Shown here in pieces: positions 34,149-42,282 of a stretch of DNA of 64,000 bases. Within the stretch, counting starts at the first letter, position 1; every line of letters starts with the position of its first letter. The notes beneath the pieces are model-generated. The model ran no database searches and was not told the origin of the DNA. It saw nothing but the letters and a program-made list of their open reading frames with translations. Location: the NCBI RefSeq assembly GCF_963511525.1, contig NZ_CAUPIY010000004.1, forward strand, positions 62,001 to 126,000, read 5' to 3'. This DNA comes from Mobiluncus sp963511525. Lineage in GTDB: Bacteria; Actinomycetota; Actinomycetes; Actinomycetales; Actinomycetaceae. A program made the translations under genes and the position numbers.

Positions 34149-35409
34149 AGAACTTAGCTATGTCCGTGCGGTAGTGCGAGTTCTCTAGAGCGATACTCTG
34201 CATGGCTTGGTAGGCGCGCTGCCGGGCTTCGCTCAAGTCACTTCCCCGCGCCACTACTGACAGCACCCGTCCCCCGTTGGCAATCAACTGACCAGCATCG
34301 TTAACTTTCGTGCCCGCGTGAATAATATGTACCCCCGACACCTGGCTCGCGGCGTCCAGACCGGTGATGACACCGCCCTTCACGGGCGCCTGCGGATAAC
34401 CAGAGGCGGCCAGCACCACGTTCACCACGGCCTCATCGCTGACCTTGAGCTGTGGGGCCGCCGCCAGGTTACCATCAGCCGCCGCCGCCAACAGCGCTAA
34501 CAAATCCGTATCCAGGCGTTCCAGCACCGACTGCGTTTCCGGATCCCCAAACCGGACGTTGAACTCGACCACCCGCGGCCCGCGCGAAGTCAGAGCCAGA
34601 CCCACATAAAGCAAACCGATGAAATCGCAGCCCTGGTTAGCCAGCACATTACACACCGGGACAGCGATTTCCTGGGCAGTGCGCCGCGCCAGATCCTCCG
34701 GAGCCCACGGCAACGGCGAGTAGGCGCCCATGCCGCCCGTGTTGGGCCCCTCGTTGTGGTCGTAGGCGCGTTTGTAATCTTGGGCAGCGGGCAGAGCAAC
34801 CACGTCGTGACCATCACAGATGCAGAACACCGAGGCTTCTGGACCGTCCAAGAATTCTTCGATAACGACCGCAGGTTCGTGGGGATTCGCCATCGCTTCA
34901 ATGCAGGCGGCGGCGTGAGCCACGGCGGTGTCGAAGTCAGACGTCACCACCACGCCTTTCCCGGCGGCCAGGCCGTCTTGCTTGACCACGTAAGGAGCCC
35001 CGAAACGCTGCAAAGCATCCCGGGCCTCGTCCAGAGTACAGCAGGCTACCGAAGCGGCGGTAGCGACCCGGGCTTGGCGCATAATCGTTTTCGCGAACGC
35101 TTTGGAGCCCTCCAGGCGGGCGGCCAGACGTCCGGGACCAAAAACTTTGTAACCCGCCTCACGCAGAACATCGGCGACCCCTTTGACCAGGGGAGCTTCC
35201 GGCCCGACCACCACCAAGTCGGGGTGCAAAGACCGTGCCAGTTCCAACACCTGCGCCGGTTCGTCAATAACACATCTGACGTTTTCTCCGAGGGCGGCGG
35301 TGCCGGGATTACCGGGAGCAATCCACAACTTGTCCAACCGTGTTGATTTAGCGATAGCCCTGGCCAGCGCGTGTTCGCGCCCGCCGCTTCCCAAAAGTAA
35401 AACCTTCAT
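34147..35409 (-). CDS. purD: Phosphoribosylamine-glycine ligase PurD
   Basis: PurD (GAR synthetase) catalyses the second step of purine synthesis, joining glycine to phosphoribosylamine with ATP. The N-terminus KVLLLGSGGREHALARAIAK is diagnostic; the ATP-grasp region has APYVVKQDGLAAGKGVVV, and NEGPNTGGMGAYSPLPW and EFNVRFGDPETQ follow. Length 420 is normal. It is divergent from tmk, with a 12-bp palindrome between them. Confidence 0.97.
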   Translation of the reverse strand: MKVLLLGSGGREHALARAIAKSTRLDKLWIAPGNPGTAALGENVRCVIDEPAQVLELARSLHPDLVVVGPEAPLVKGVADVLREAGYKVFGPGRLAARLEGSKAFAKTIMRQARVATAASVACCTLDEARDALQRFGAPYVVKQDGLAAGKGVVVTSDFDTAVAHAAACIEAMANPHEPAVVIEEFLDGPEASVFCICDGHDVVALPAAQDYKRAYDHNEGPNTGGMGAYSPLPWAPEDLARRTAQEIAVPVCNVLANQGCDFIGLLYVGLALTSRGPRVVEFNVRFGDPETQSVLERLDTDLLALLAAAADGNLAAAPQLKVSDEAVVNVVLAASGYPQAPVKGGVITGLDAASQVSGVHIIHAGTKVNDAGQLIANGGRVLSVVARGSDLSEARQRAYQAMQSIALENSHYRTDIAKF

Positions 35410-35451
35410 AATCTCAGTTTAATAGCTTTTTAGACTTGTCAATAATAGGGA

Positions 35452-35463
35452 GCAAAATTTTGC
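35452..35463. promoter_or_regulatory. 12-bp palindrome between purD and tmk
   Basis: GCAAAATTTTGC is a perfect palindrome in the short divergent gap, about 28 bp before the tmk start and 43 bp from the purD start. It may be an operator acting on one or both genes. No known actinobacterial regulator site is recognised. Confidence 0.35.
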
Positions 35464-35490
35464 CTTCGGGGCGGCTGTTAGGATGTGGGT

Positions 35491-36210
35491 ATGTCGTTTA
35501 CAGAAGCGCTCGGGATGGGCGAGTTTCGCCCGCAAACCAACGTTGATTTTGGCCGAGTGGTGGAGGTACGCCCCACCCAGGGTCTGTTTGTGGCTTTTGA
35601 AGGCTGCGACGGGGTAGGCAAGACCACCCAAATTGCACGGGCTTCCGCTTGGGTTCGCCAACAGGGATGGGACGTCATCGAGACGCGCGAGCCCGGCGGG
35701 ACCGACCTGGGGGTGGCTCTGCGCCAACTGCTGCTGGATGCGGGGGATGTGTCGGCGCGTGCCGAGGCGCTGCTGTTTGCCGCTGACCGTGCCCAGCACG
35801 TGCACAAGCTCATTATTCCCGCTATTAACGACGGCAAAGTCGTGATTACGGACCGCTATCTGGCTTCCTCTATCGCCTATCAGGGGCACGGGCGGGAGCT
35901 CGGAGCCCGGGAAATTCGCGATTTGTCCATGTGGGCTACGGGGGGATTGGTGCCAAACCTGACGGTACTGCTAGACCTGGACCCCGAGACAGCAGCAGCT
36001 CGCCAGGCTGCCGACACGTCCCTGGGCCGTCCGGATCGGATGGAACGCGCCGGACTCGACTTTCAAAAGCGGGTTCGAGAGGATTTCCTGCGGATGAGCG
36101 AGGGTCAGGACACTTGGCTGGTCGTTGACGCGAGCCTGCCGGTAGAGGAAATCGCCACTCAGGTGCGACTGCGTCTGGCTCAGATGCTGCCGGTCATCAA
36201 GTCGTGGTGA
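35491..36210 (+). CDS. tmk: Thymidylate kinase
   Basis: Tmk phosphorylates dTMP to dTDP. The P-loop is FVAFEGCDGVGKTTQ at about residues 32-46; the DR(Y/H) motif is ITDRYLASSIAYQG, and the lid region has GRPDRMERAGLDFQKRV. The protein has an N-terminal extension of about 30 residues before the P-loop compared with typical 205-215-residue enzymes. An in-frame GTG six bases upstream is possible. It is followed directly by holB, the usual actinobacterial order. Confidence 0.95.
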   Translation: MSFTEALGMGEFRPQTNVDFGRVVEVRPTQGLFVAFEGCDGVGKTTQIARASAWVRQQGWDVIETREPGGTDLGVALRQLLLDAGDVSARAEALLFAADRAQHVHKLIIPAINDGKVVITDRYLASSIAYQGHGRELGAREIRDLSMWATGGLVPNLTVLLDLDPETAAARQAADTSLGRPDRMERAGLDFQKRVREDFLRMSEGQDTWLVVDASLPVEEIATQVRLRLAQMLPVIKSW

Positions 36211-37559
36211 GCCGGAAAGTCGCGGTGAACATGAGTATCAACCCCAGCGGCGGTGTGTGGGCTGAGGTAGCCGGTCAGACCCGAGCTATCTCTCAGTTCT
36301 CCCAAGCAGCCGCAGCCGCCCGGGACCTTATCGCGGCCCAAAACCGCCCTGCTGACCTTATGACCGCGCCGGAAAACGCCACGCCAGCTACGCAGACGGA
36401 CGCCGGCACGAACCTCGCGGCGATGACACATTCCTGGCTGGTGGTCGGGCCGCCCGGCTCGGGGCGCTCCACCGCCGCCAAAGCCTTCGCGGCCGCCTTG
36501 GAATGTGAGGACCCGGACAATCCCGGTTGCGGAATCTGCCCGGCCTGCCGAGACGTGCGCCAAGGCACCCATGCCGATGTCAGCGTGATGACTACCGAAA
36601 TGGTCGAGATCAAGTTTGATGATGTGAAAGCCCTGGTCCAGCAGGCTTACCGGCGGCCTGTCCGTGGAGAGTGGAACATCATCATCATCGAAGATTACGA
36701 CCGCATGAGTGAATACAGCTCCAACCTGCTGCTGAAATCCATTGAAGAACCGCCCGAGCGTACCGTGTGGGTGCTGTGCGCCCCCAGCGCCGCCGACGTG
36801 CTCTCGACCGTTCGCTCGCGCACCCGCCTGGTGCAGCTCACCCTGCCCAGCCCCGCCGCGGTGGCGGAGCTGCTGGTTCGTCAAGATGCCTCCATCAGCC
36901 CCGAATTAGCGGCTGAAGTCGCCGCCGCCGCCGAATCGCACGTGGGACGGGCCCGGGCTTTGGCCTATGATCCGCAGCTGCGCGCCGAACGGGTGGGGAT
37001 GCTGCGGATGATTTCGCAAATGAACTCCAGCGCCGAGGCAATGTGGACGGCGGCCGCCCTGGTGAAGCTCGTAGACAAACAAGCCGAGGCTCTGCGCGGC
37101 GCCAACGACCAGGAGGAACGCGCGAAAGTCCTGGAGGCTTTCGGCTTGGCGGCTGACACACCCGATTCCCGACTGCCCCGAGATGTGAAGTCAGCTCTGC
37201 GGGGAGCCAAGCTCAGCGAGACCGATGCGCACCGGCGGGCCCGGCGCGCCAGCTTCGATACTTGGGATCGGGTTTTGGGCGACATTTCGGGCTTTTACCG
37301 CGATGTTTTGCTGGCACAAGCGGGGTCCGCCCAGCCGCGTATCAATCTGTCGCGACCTGCCGGTGAGCTGGTCGATGCGTACGTGGCGAGGGTCGGGACC
37401 GGACCGCAGTCCCTGGCCGAAACTACAGCCCGGTTGGAGGCGATTCGTCGAGCGCGACGCCGCCTGATGGGAAACGGTAACACCACCCTGGACATCGAGG
37501 CGCTCTGTGTAGAACTGGCAGACCGGAATAGGGCAAAATGTAATGCGAACGGAAGGTAG
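36207..37559 (+). CDS. holB: DNA polymerase III clamp-loader subunit delta'
   Basis: An AAA+ clamp-loader protein of about 450 residues. The Walker A position reads GPPGSGRSTAAKAFAAAL, with Arg in place of the P-loop Lys. A zinc-binding group follows (CEDPDNPGCGICPACRD), then IIIEDYDRMSEYSSNLLLKS and IEEPPERTVWVLCAPSAADV, typical of delta'. The delta' subunit does not need to hydrolyse ATP, so the Arg is not alarming. Starts at GTG 36204, GTG 36207 or ATG 36231 are all possible; 36207 overlaps the tmk stop as GTGA. Confidence 0.9.
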   Translation: MSRKVAVNMSINPSGGVWAEVAGQTRAISQFSQAAAAARDLIAAQNRPADLMTAPENATPATQTDAGTNLAAMTHSWLVVGPPGSGRSTAAKAFAAALECEDPDNPGCGICPACRDVRQGTHADVSVMTTEMVEIKFDDVKALVQQAYRRPVRGEWNIIIIEDYDRMSEYSSNLLLKSIEEPPERTVWVLCAPSAADVLSTVRSRTRLVQLTLPSPAAVAELLVRQDASISPELAAEVAAAAESHVGRARALAYDPQLRAERVGMLRMISQMNSSAEAMWTAAALVKLVDKQAEALRGANDQEERAKVLEAFGLAADTPDSRLPRDVKSALRGAKLSETDAHRRARRASFDTWDRVLGDISGFYRDVLLAQAGSAQPRINLSRPAGELVDAYVARVGTGPQSLAETTARLEAIRRARRRLMGNGNTTLDIEALCVELADRNRAKCNANGR

Positions 37560-37562
37560 AGA

Positions 37563-39131
37563 ATGAACAAGCTGACAACAGGTTTCGGGATTGTGGCCGC
37601 CGTGGGACTGGCGCTGGCGGGGTTAGCTGGCTGCGCCCCGGAAAAACCCTTGGCGCAGCCCTCCAAACCACCCAGCCCTACCCAAACTGTGGACCAACCG
37701 AAACTCGCCGAGTATTACGCCCAACACCTGCAGTGGAAGAACTGCGGCGGCGACTTCGAGTGCGCCATGCTGGAAGTGCCCCTCGACTATGACAACCCCC
37801 AGGGCGAACACGCCATAATTGCAATGAAACGGCTGAATACCGCTAACAAAGCGACACGTATCGGGACGCTCATTATGAACCCCGGCGGCCCCGGCGGCTC
37901 CGGACTGGAAAATATGACCCCCGAAAACGTGGCATATTTCTTTAGCGACACGGTACGAAACTACTATGACGTGCTGGGATTTGACCCCCGCGGGGTCGGG
38001 TCTTCCCAGCCTGCCATCAAATGCCGCACTGACCAGGAACTTGATGAGGACAACTCGACCTATTACGACCTCTCTACCGAAGCCGGACGCGCGGCAGATA
38101 TCGCCGACTATAAAGCCCTGGGGGAAAAGTGCCTAAAGAATTCCCCGCAGATGACCCGTTTTGCCAGCACGGAAAACACCGCCCGCGATATGGATATAAT
38201 GCGGGCCGCGCTCGGCGATGAAAGGCTGTACTACTTGGGATTTTCCTACGGTACTTACCTGGGTGCGATTTACGCGGACCTTTTTCCGTCCCGGGTGGGA
38301 CGCATGGTGCTGGACGGAGTGCTCGACCCATCCTTGGACATGAACCAGGTTTCGGCTCTGCAAGCCAGCGGGTTTGAAGCCTCCCTGCGGGAATTCGTGA
38401 CGCAATGCCAGCAAAAGCACGCCAAACAGTGCCCGCTGCACGGCGACGTGGATTCGGGAATGTCCCAGATCAAATCCCTGCTGGATTCCCTGAAAACCAA
38501 CCCTATGCCTGCCAAGAGAGGCCGCGAACTGACCGCCACCCAAGCCTTTACCGGGCTGATTGGCAACATGTACAACACTGCCTCCTGGTGGCAGCAGCTG
38601 TTGCCCGCCCTGTCCCAAGCCCTTAACGAGTCTGACGGCACCGGCCTTCTGAACAGTGCCGATTTTTACAACGAACGCAACGCGGACGGAACGTATCAAA
38701 ACAACTCCTCCGACGCTTTCATAGTTATCAATTCACTTGACTATGAGCCGGTCGGCGACATGGCGCAATGGAAAGCAGACGCGGCAAAGATGGAGGCGGA
38801 TTATCCCACCGTCGGGGAATTTTTCTCATACAGTTCCCTCGGAGCGGAAAACTGGCCAGTTAGGGCAAAAACCACGGCGAAACGCGAGGTCAACCCCCCG
38901 CTTGAGGAGGACATCCTGCTGATTGGAACCACCGGAGACCCGGCCACTCCGCTGAAAATGGCGCAGCACACCCGCCAGATGATGGACCATTCCAAACTGT
39001 TGACCGTGCCAGGCTGGAATCACACAGCATACAACTCCTATGCGCCGGGCTGCGTCAAAACCATCACCGACACTTACCTGGTTTCGGGCAAAATCGAGGC
39101 CACGGGCAGCAGCACCTGCCAGCTGGATTAG
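37563..39131 (+). CDS. Secreted alpha/beta hydrolase lipoprotein, TAP-like peptidase
   Basis: A 522-residue protein with a lipoprotein signal (AVGLALAGLAGC, lipobox LAGC), so it should be anchored outside the membrane. The alpha/beta hydrolase fold has the oxyanion segment MNPGGPGGSG, the nucleophile elbow GFSYGTYLG (Ser near 228), an Asp in GTTGDPATPL and a His in PGWNHTAYNS. This matches the tripeptidyl aminopeptidase family of actinobacteria, which trim short peptides. It follows holB by three bases and precedes tRNA-Thr. Substrate is not known. Confidence 0.88.
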   Translation: MNKLTTGFGIVAAVGLALAGLAGCAPEKPLAQPSKPPSPTQTVDQPKLAEYYAQHLQWKNCGGDFECAMLEVPLDYDNPQGEHAIIAMKRLNTANKATRIGTLIMNPGGPGGSGLENMTPENVAYFFSDTVRNYYDVLGFDPRGVGSSQPAIKCRTDQELDEDNSTYYDLSTEAGRAADIADYKALGEKCLKNSPQMTRFASTENTARDMDIMRAALGDERLYYLGFSYGTYLGAIYADLFPSRVGRMVLDGVLDPSLDMNQVSALQASGFEASLREFVTQCQQKHAKQCPLHGDVDSGMSQIKSLLDSLKTNPMPAKRGRELTATQAFTGLIGNMYNTASWWQQLLPALSQALNESDGTGLLNSADFYNERNADGTYQNNSSDAFIVINSLDYEPVGDMAQWKADAAKMEADYPTVGEFFSYSSLGAENWPVRAKTTAKREVNPPLEEDILLIGTTGDPATPLKMAQHTRQMMDHSKLLTVPGWNHTAYNSYAPGCVKTITDTYLVSGKIEATGSSTCQLD

Positions 39132-39250
39132 GCGTGCCCGCGGCACCTTGGTACCGGTAGCGGGGTCTGTTACCGGCCTGCCACCTGCCTGCCACAGTTT
39201 GGAACAGCCCGTTTTTCAGGCTAAAATGGAACCCGCGCATTTTGCGCACC

Positions 39251-39323
39251 GCCGCCTTAGCTCAGTCGGCAGAGCGATTCACTCGTAATGAATAGGTCGA
39301 GAGTTCGATTCTCTCAGGCGGCT
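39251..39323 (+). tRNA. tRNA-Thr, anticodon CGU
   Basis: A 73-nt cloverleaf. The acceptor arms are GCCGCCT (39251-39257) and AGGCGGC (39316-39322). The anticodon stem is ATTCA/TGAAT, with the loop CT-CGT-AA, giving anticodon CGU at 39284-39286 (reads ACG threonine codons). The T arm has GAGAG-TTCGATT-CTCTC. No CCA is encoded, which is usual in actinobacteria. Confidence 0.95.
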
Positions 39324-39330
39324 CCGTGTC

Positions 39331-39352
39331 TTTCATTGATATTCCAATGAAA
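39331..39352 (+). terminator. Hairpin after tRNA-Thr
   Basis: TTTCATTG (39331-39338) and CAATGAAA (39345-39352) form a perfect 8-bp stem eight bases after the tRNA. It may end the tRNA transcript or help 3' processing; there is no good U-tract. Confidence 0.4.
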
Positions 39353-40035
39353 ACCGCTTTCGATTAAGTCGAAAAAATCAAAATGCCAATACCCAGCCAA
39401 TAAGAGATTTAAAAACGCTGCTGTATTCCTCACAATGTTGCCCTAGAGAGGCACCTCTTACCGTTGTAAAACCGCAACGCAAGTACTGTAGAATCGCAAC
39501 AAAATGCCCTCTAAACCTCGCTGACGTGCAGAATCGTTTCATGATGACTTCCACGATTCTGCCAAGGATGGGTCGCCATCTTTGGATAATGATTTGTAGA
39601 GGTTCACGAGTGAAGATATGGAACTTGCGGGAATCGGTAATGCCCGCCTGTGGCTGGATATGCAGACAGCCTATGAGCTTGCGCAGGGTCACAGTGAAGA
39701 GACCCCAGTTTCCACACCCTAGAGGTATTTCTGTGCAATTTCAGTGCCAGAAATTATTTCAAAATCGGCTGTAAGCTCTGCTTTTGCTGCTTTCCAGGCC
39801 GAAAAATCAAGCTCGTCTGAAAATCCTCTTCCGGGCTTAATACCGAATTGTATTTTCATAATAATGACAGCTAGTTGCCGGGAACTAAACCTTAATTGAG
39901 CCACTAAATGCGGCAGACAACCTTAATTCATCAAACTTCCTATTCTGAAAATCGTTACCGTCCGGGGTTGAATTATTTATTCATCGATGTCTAATATAGA
40001 ACTATTCATTCACTCATACTTTTGGAGGGCGCCAC
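39353..40035. other. AT-rich region between tRNA-Thr and lsr2, no clear gene
   Basis: About 680 bp, more AT-rich than the surroundings. Short frames exist on both strands (39378-39692 minus, 39526-39774 plus, 39719-39904 minus), none with a family signature. One plus-strand frame broken by stops between about 39540 and 39720 reads EDMELAGIGNARLWLDMQ and EETPVSTP, vaguely like the end of a small antitoxin. This looks like decayed accessory DNA next to a tRNA gene, a usual integration site. No copy of the tRNA 3' end is seen nearby. Confidence 0.4.
39968..39997 (+). promoter_or_regulatory. Promoter for lsr2
   Basis: TTGAAT (39968-39973), 18 bases, TAATAT (39992-39997) is a good housekeeping promoter about 40 bp before the lsr2 start. 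The surrounding DNA is AT-rich, which would suit feedback binding by Lsr2. Confidence 0.55.
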
Positions 40036-40374
40036 ATGGCCAAGAAAGTTAAAACCATTCTGATTGACGATATTGACGGCTCGGACGCGGACGAGACGGT
40101 CACCTTTGGTTTGGACAATGTCAACTATGAAATTGATTTAAATGACACCCACGCGAAGGAACTGCGCGACAGCCTGGCACGCTGGATTAAGTCTGGACGT
40201 AAAGTTTCCGGCCGCCGCCGCCGCGGAACTGCCCCGGCGGTAAACAGTGAGATTCGCGAACTCAACCGCCGCGTGCGCGCTTGGGCTAGCAAAAAAGGAA
40301 TTCAGGTCAACGACCGCGGCCGCGTTCCGCAAAAACTCATCGACCAATACCGCGCCGCAACCGGCAATAACTAA
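40036..40374 (+). CDS. lsr2: Nucleoid-associated xenogeneic silencer Lsr2
   Basis: A 112-residue Lsr2. The N-terminal dimerisation domain has VKTILIDDIDGSDADETVTF, and the C-terminal DNA-binding domain has VRAWASKKGIQVNDRGRVP with the minor-groove RGR hook. Lsr2 coats AT-rich DNA and silences acquired genes in actinobacteria. The ribosome site TTGGAGGG lies well placed. Its presence is a strong taxonomic marker for the phylum. Confidence 0.95.
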   Translation: MAKKVKTILIDDIDGSDADETVTFGLDNVNYEIDLNDTHAKELRDSLARWIKSGRKVSGRRRRGTAPAVNSEIRELNRRVRAWASKKGIQVNDRGRVPQKLIDQYRAATGNN

Positions 40375-40435
40375 GGGATATTTCGCCTCGAAAACATACG
40401 TAAGGACTGACCGTCCGGCCTATTGCGGCGAAACT

Positions 40436-40921
40436 TTATTTTCGACGCAATAAACAAATTGCCAGGGCGGCCAGTCCTTCCTTATTCCCTGTAAAACCCA
40501 TGCGATCAGTCGTCGTGGCTGAAAAAGACACCGGCGCCCCCAGGATATTCCCCAACGCCGCCTCAGCTTCAGCGTAGCGCGGGCCGAGCCGCGGCTCCTG
40601 ACCGATAACAGTCACGCTGGCATTGATTACCGCCCAACCGGCCTCGTGCAGCATCTGCATCGCCGCGCTCAAGAACACTTCCCCGCCGGCTCCGGCAAAC
40701 TCCGGACGCGACACCCCAAAGTTGGTGCCCAAGTCGCCCAACCCGGCGGCCGTGAGCAGGGCGTCGGTCAAGGCATGGGCAGCCACGTCACCATCCGAAT
40801 GCCCCTCCAGCGGCGCATGGGCAGGAAAAGACAGGGTCCCCACCTTGAGCGGGCGGCCCGCCACCGGCTCACCGGCAGCAAAACGATGCGCGTCAAAACC
40901 TTGGCCAACTCGGAAATCCAT
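40436..40921 (-). CDS. ispF: 2-C-methyl-D-erythritol 2,4-cyclodiphosphate synthase
   Basis: IspF makes MEcPP in the non-mevalonate isoprenoid pathway. Zinc ligands are visible: Asp and His in GQGFDAHRFA near residues 9-11, and His in PLEGHSDGDVAAHALTDALL near residue 40. The C-terminus has SFSATTTDRMGFTGNKEGLA. Length 161 is normal. It stands alone here, convergent with lsr2; ispD, often its neighbour, is not adjacent. Confidence 0.95.
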   Translation of the reverse strand: MDFRVGQGFDAHRFAAGEPVAGRPLKVGTLSFPAHAPLEGHSDGDVAAHALTDALLTAAGLGDLGTNFGVSRPEFAGAGGEVFLSAAMQMLHEAGWAVINASVTVIGQEPRLGPRYAEAEAALGNILGAPVSFSATTTDRMGFTGNKEGLAALAICLLRRK

Positions 40922-40955
40922 GAATAAAATCCTAATTGGAATGTTGGTGGTATTT

Positions 40956-40998
40956 CACCCTTTTGGGTGGTGTATTCCCCTGACCAGCACTTTAGTCT
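40956..40998 (+). promoter_or_regulatory. CACCC-TTTT-GGGTG operator-promoter, site A
   Basis: A perfect palindrome CACCC-TTTT-GGGTG (40956-40969) is followed, 28 bp from the start of GGGTG, by the -10-like TAGTCT (40993-40998). The -35 position (GTGTAT) is poor, so an activator bound to the palindrome could be needed. The zinc-ribbon gene starts 62 bp beyond the -10. Confidence 0.6.
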
Positions 40999-41059
40999 GG
41001 GGATTGTAGCGAATTTTGCTCATCCCCAAGCGGATACAAGCTAAGGAGGCCAGTCAATC

Positions 41060-42271
41060 GTGAGCGATGTGCAGCTAAAATGTCCGTCCTGCGGTGCTCC
41101 CATTAACTTTGATGTGCCCAGCGGCAAGATGAAGTGCAGCTTTTGCGGAGCTTCATTCACAGTCGAGGAGGTCAACCAGTTCAACGGTATCTCCCAAGCC
41201 AACGCGGAACTCGATGCCGCGCACGCGCAACAGGCGGGGACTTCCGGCGCCGGCGGCTCCGGCGCTGCCGGCGGGGCGGGCGGCGTTTCCCCCACCCCGG
41301 AAACCCAGATTTCCACCACTCCTGCCGAGGGACAGCCCGGCTGGGTGGAGCCTCCGCCCACCTATCTGGACGAAGCGACCGGACAGAAAATGGCTCAGTT
41401 CCAATGTAATTCCTGCGGTGGGGAGATCATCGGTTCGCCCGACATGGTCAGCGCCCGATGCCCCTGGTGCAACAACAACTTCGTGGCGACCGGACAGCTG
41501 ACCAGCACCCGCGTCCCCGACCGGATGATTCCTTTTGCAATGACCAAAGAACAGGCCTTGGAGGCTTTCAAAGCCAACATGAAGGGGCTGAAACTCATTC
41601 CCAGAGAGTTTAAGCAGGTCAGCGTCGACGACATCCAAGGCGTTTACGTGCCTTACTGGCTGTATGACGCAACGGTCGCCGGCGAAGGCAACTTTAGTTG
41701 CGAAAACCTCCGCACCTGGACCGATTCGGAATACGAATACACCCAACATCAGGAATATCAGGTGTACCGCAGCGCCAACGTTGCTTTCCTGGACGTGCCG
41801 GTGGCGGGCACCACGAAAGTCACCGATAAGCTCACGGAATCCATCGAACCTTTTGACTACACCAAGTCGGTCGCGTTTTCCCCCGCCTACCTGACGGGCT
41901 TCATGACCAACAAATATGACGTGGAGGCGCAAGACGCCAACCCCCGCGCTTTGGAACGCATGAAAGACTCCACCGAGGAAGTGCTGCGGAACTCAATCAG
42001 CGGCTACGACACAGTCTCGACAATCAACACTTCCATCCAACCGGCTTTCGGGGAACTCGAATACGTGTTCCTGCCGATGTGGCTGATGAATGTTGATTTC
42101 CAAGGCAAAAACTACAACTACGCGATGAACGGGCAAACCGGCAAGTTCGTGGGTACATTCCCGGTATCCGAGCGCAAGTACTGGGGCGGCCTGATTGGGA
42201 TTGCCATCCCCATCGCCATCATTTTTGGTGCCATCTTTATTCCGTTCCTGATGCCGTGGTTTTTCGATTGA
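41060..42271 (+). CDS. Membrane-anchored protein with two zinc ribbons, unknown function
   Basis: A 403-residue protein. Residues 7-32 form a zinc ribbon (CPSCG and CSFCG), and near 115-140 there is a second (CNSCGG and CPWC). A Gly/Ala linker joins them. The central 200 residues include VDDIQGVYVPYWLYDATV, found in TFIIB-ribbon hypothetical proteins of Gram-positives. One or two membrane helices close the C-terminus (LIGIAIPIAIIFGAIFIPF). The start is a GTG with AAGGAGG upstream. It lies 11 bp ahead of the TPM-domain gene and probably shares its transcript from promoter site A. Confidence 0.75.
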   Translation: MSDVQLKCPSCGAPINFDVPSGKMKCSFCGASFTVEEVNQFNGISQANAELDAAHAQQAGTSGAGGSGAAGGAGGVSPTPETQISTTPAEGQPGWVEPPPTYLDEATGQKMAQFQCNSCGGEIIGSPDMVSARCPWCNNNFVATGQLTSTRVPDRMIPFAMTKEQALEAFKANMKGLKLIPREFKQVSVDDIQGVYVPYWLYDATVAGEGNFSCENLRTWTDSEYEYTQHQEYQVYRSANVAFLDVPVAGTTKVTDKLTESIEPFDYTKSVAFSPAYLTGFMTNKYDVEAQDANPRALERMKDSTEEVLRNSISGYDTVSTINTSIQPAFGELEYVFLPMWLMNVDFQGKNYNYAMNGQTGKFVGTFPVSERKYWGGLIGIAIPIAIIFGAIFIPFLMPWFFD

Positions 42272-42282
42272 GGTTAGAAATC

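Noticed and set aside
36441..36475. HolB Walker A Lys-to-Arg change as an inactivating oddity
   Set aside because: Delta' subunits commonly lack a working ATPase site, so the change is expected for the family.
40956..40969. CACCC-TTTT-GGGTG read as a small terminator hairpin
   Set aside because: The stem is only 5 bp with no U-tract after it, and its fixed distance to a -10-like hexamer at three loci fits an operator better.
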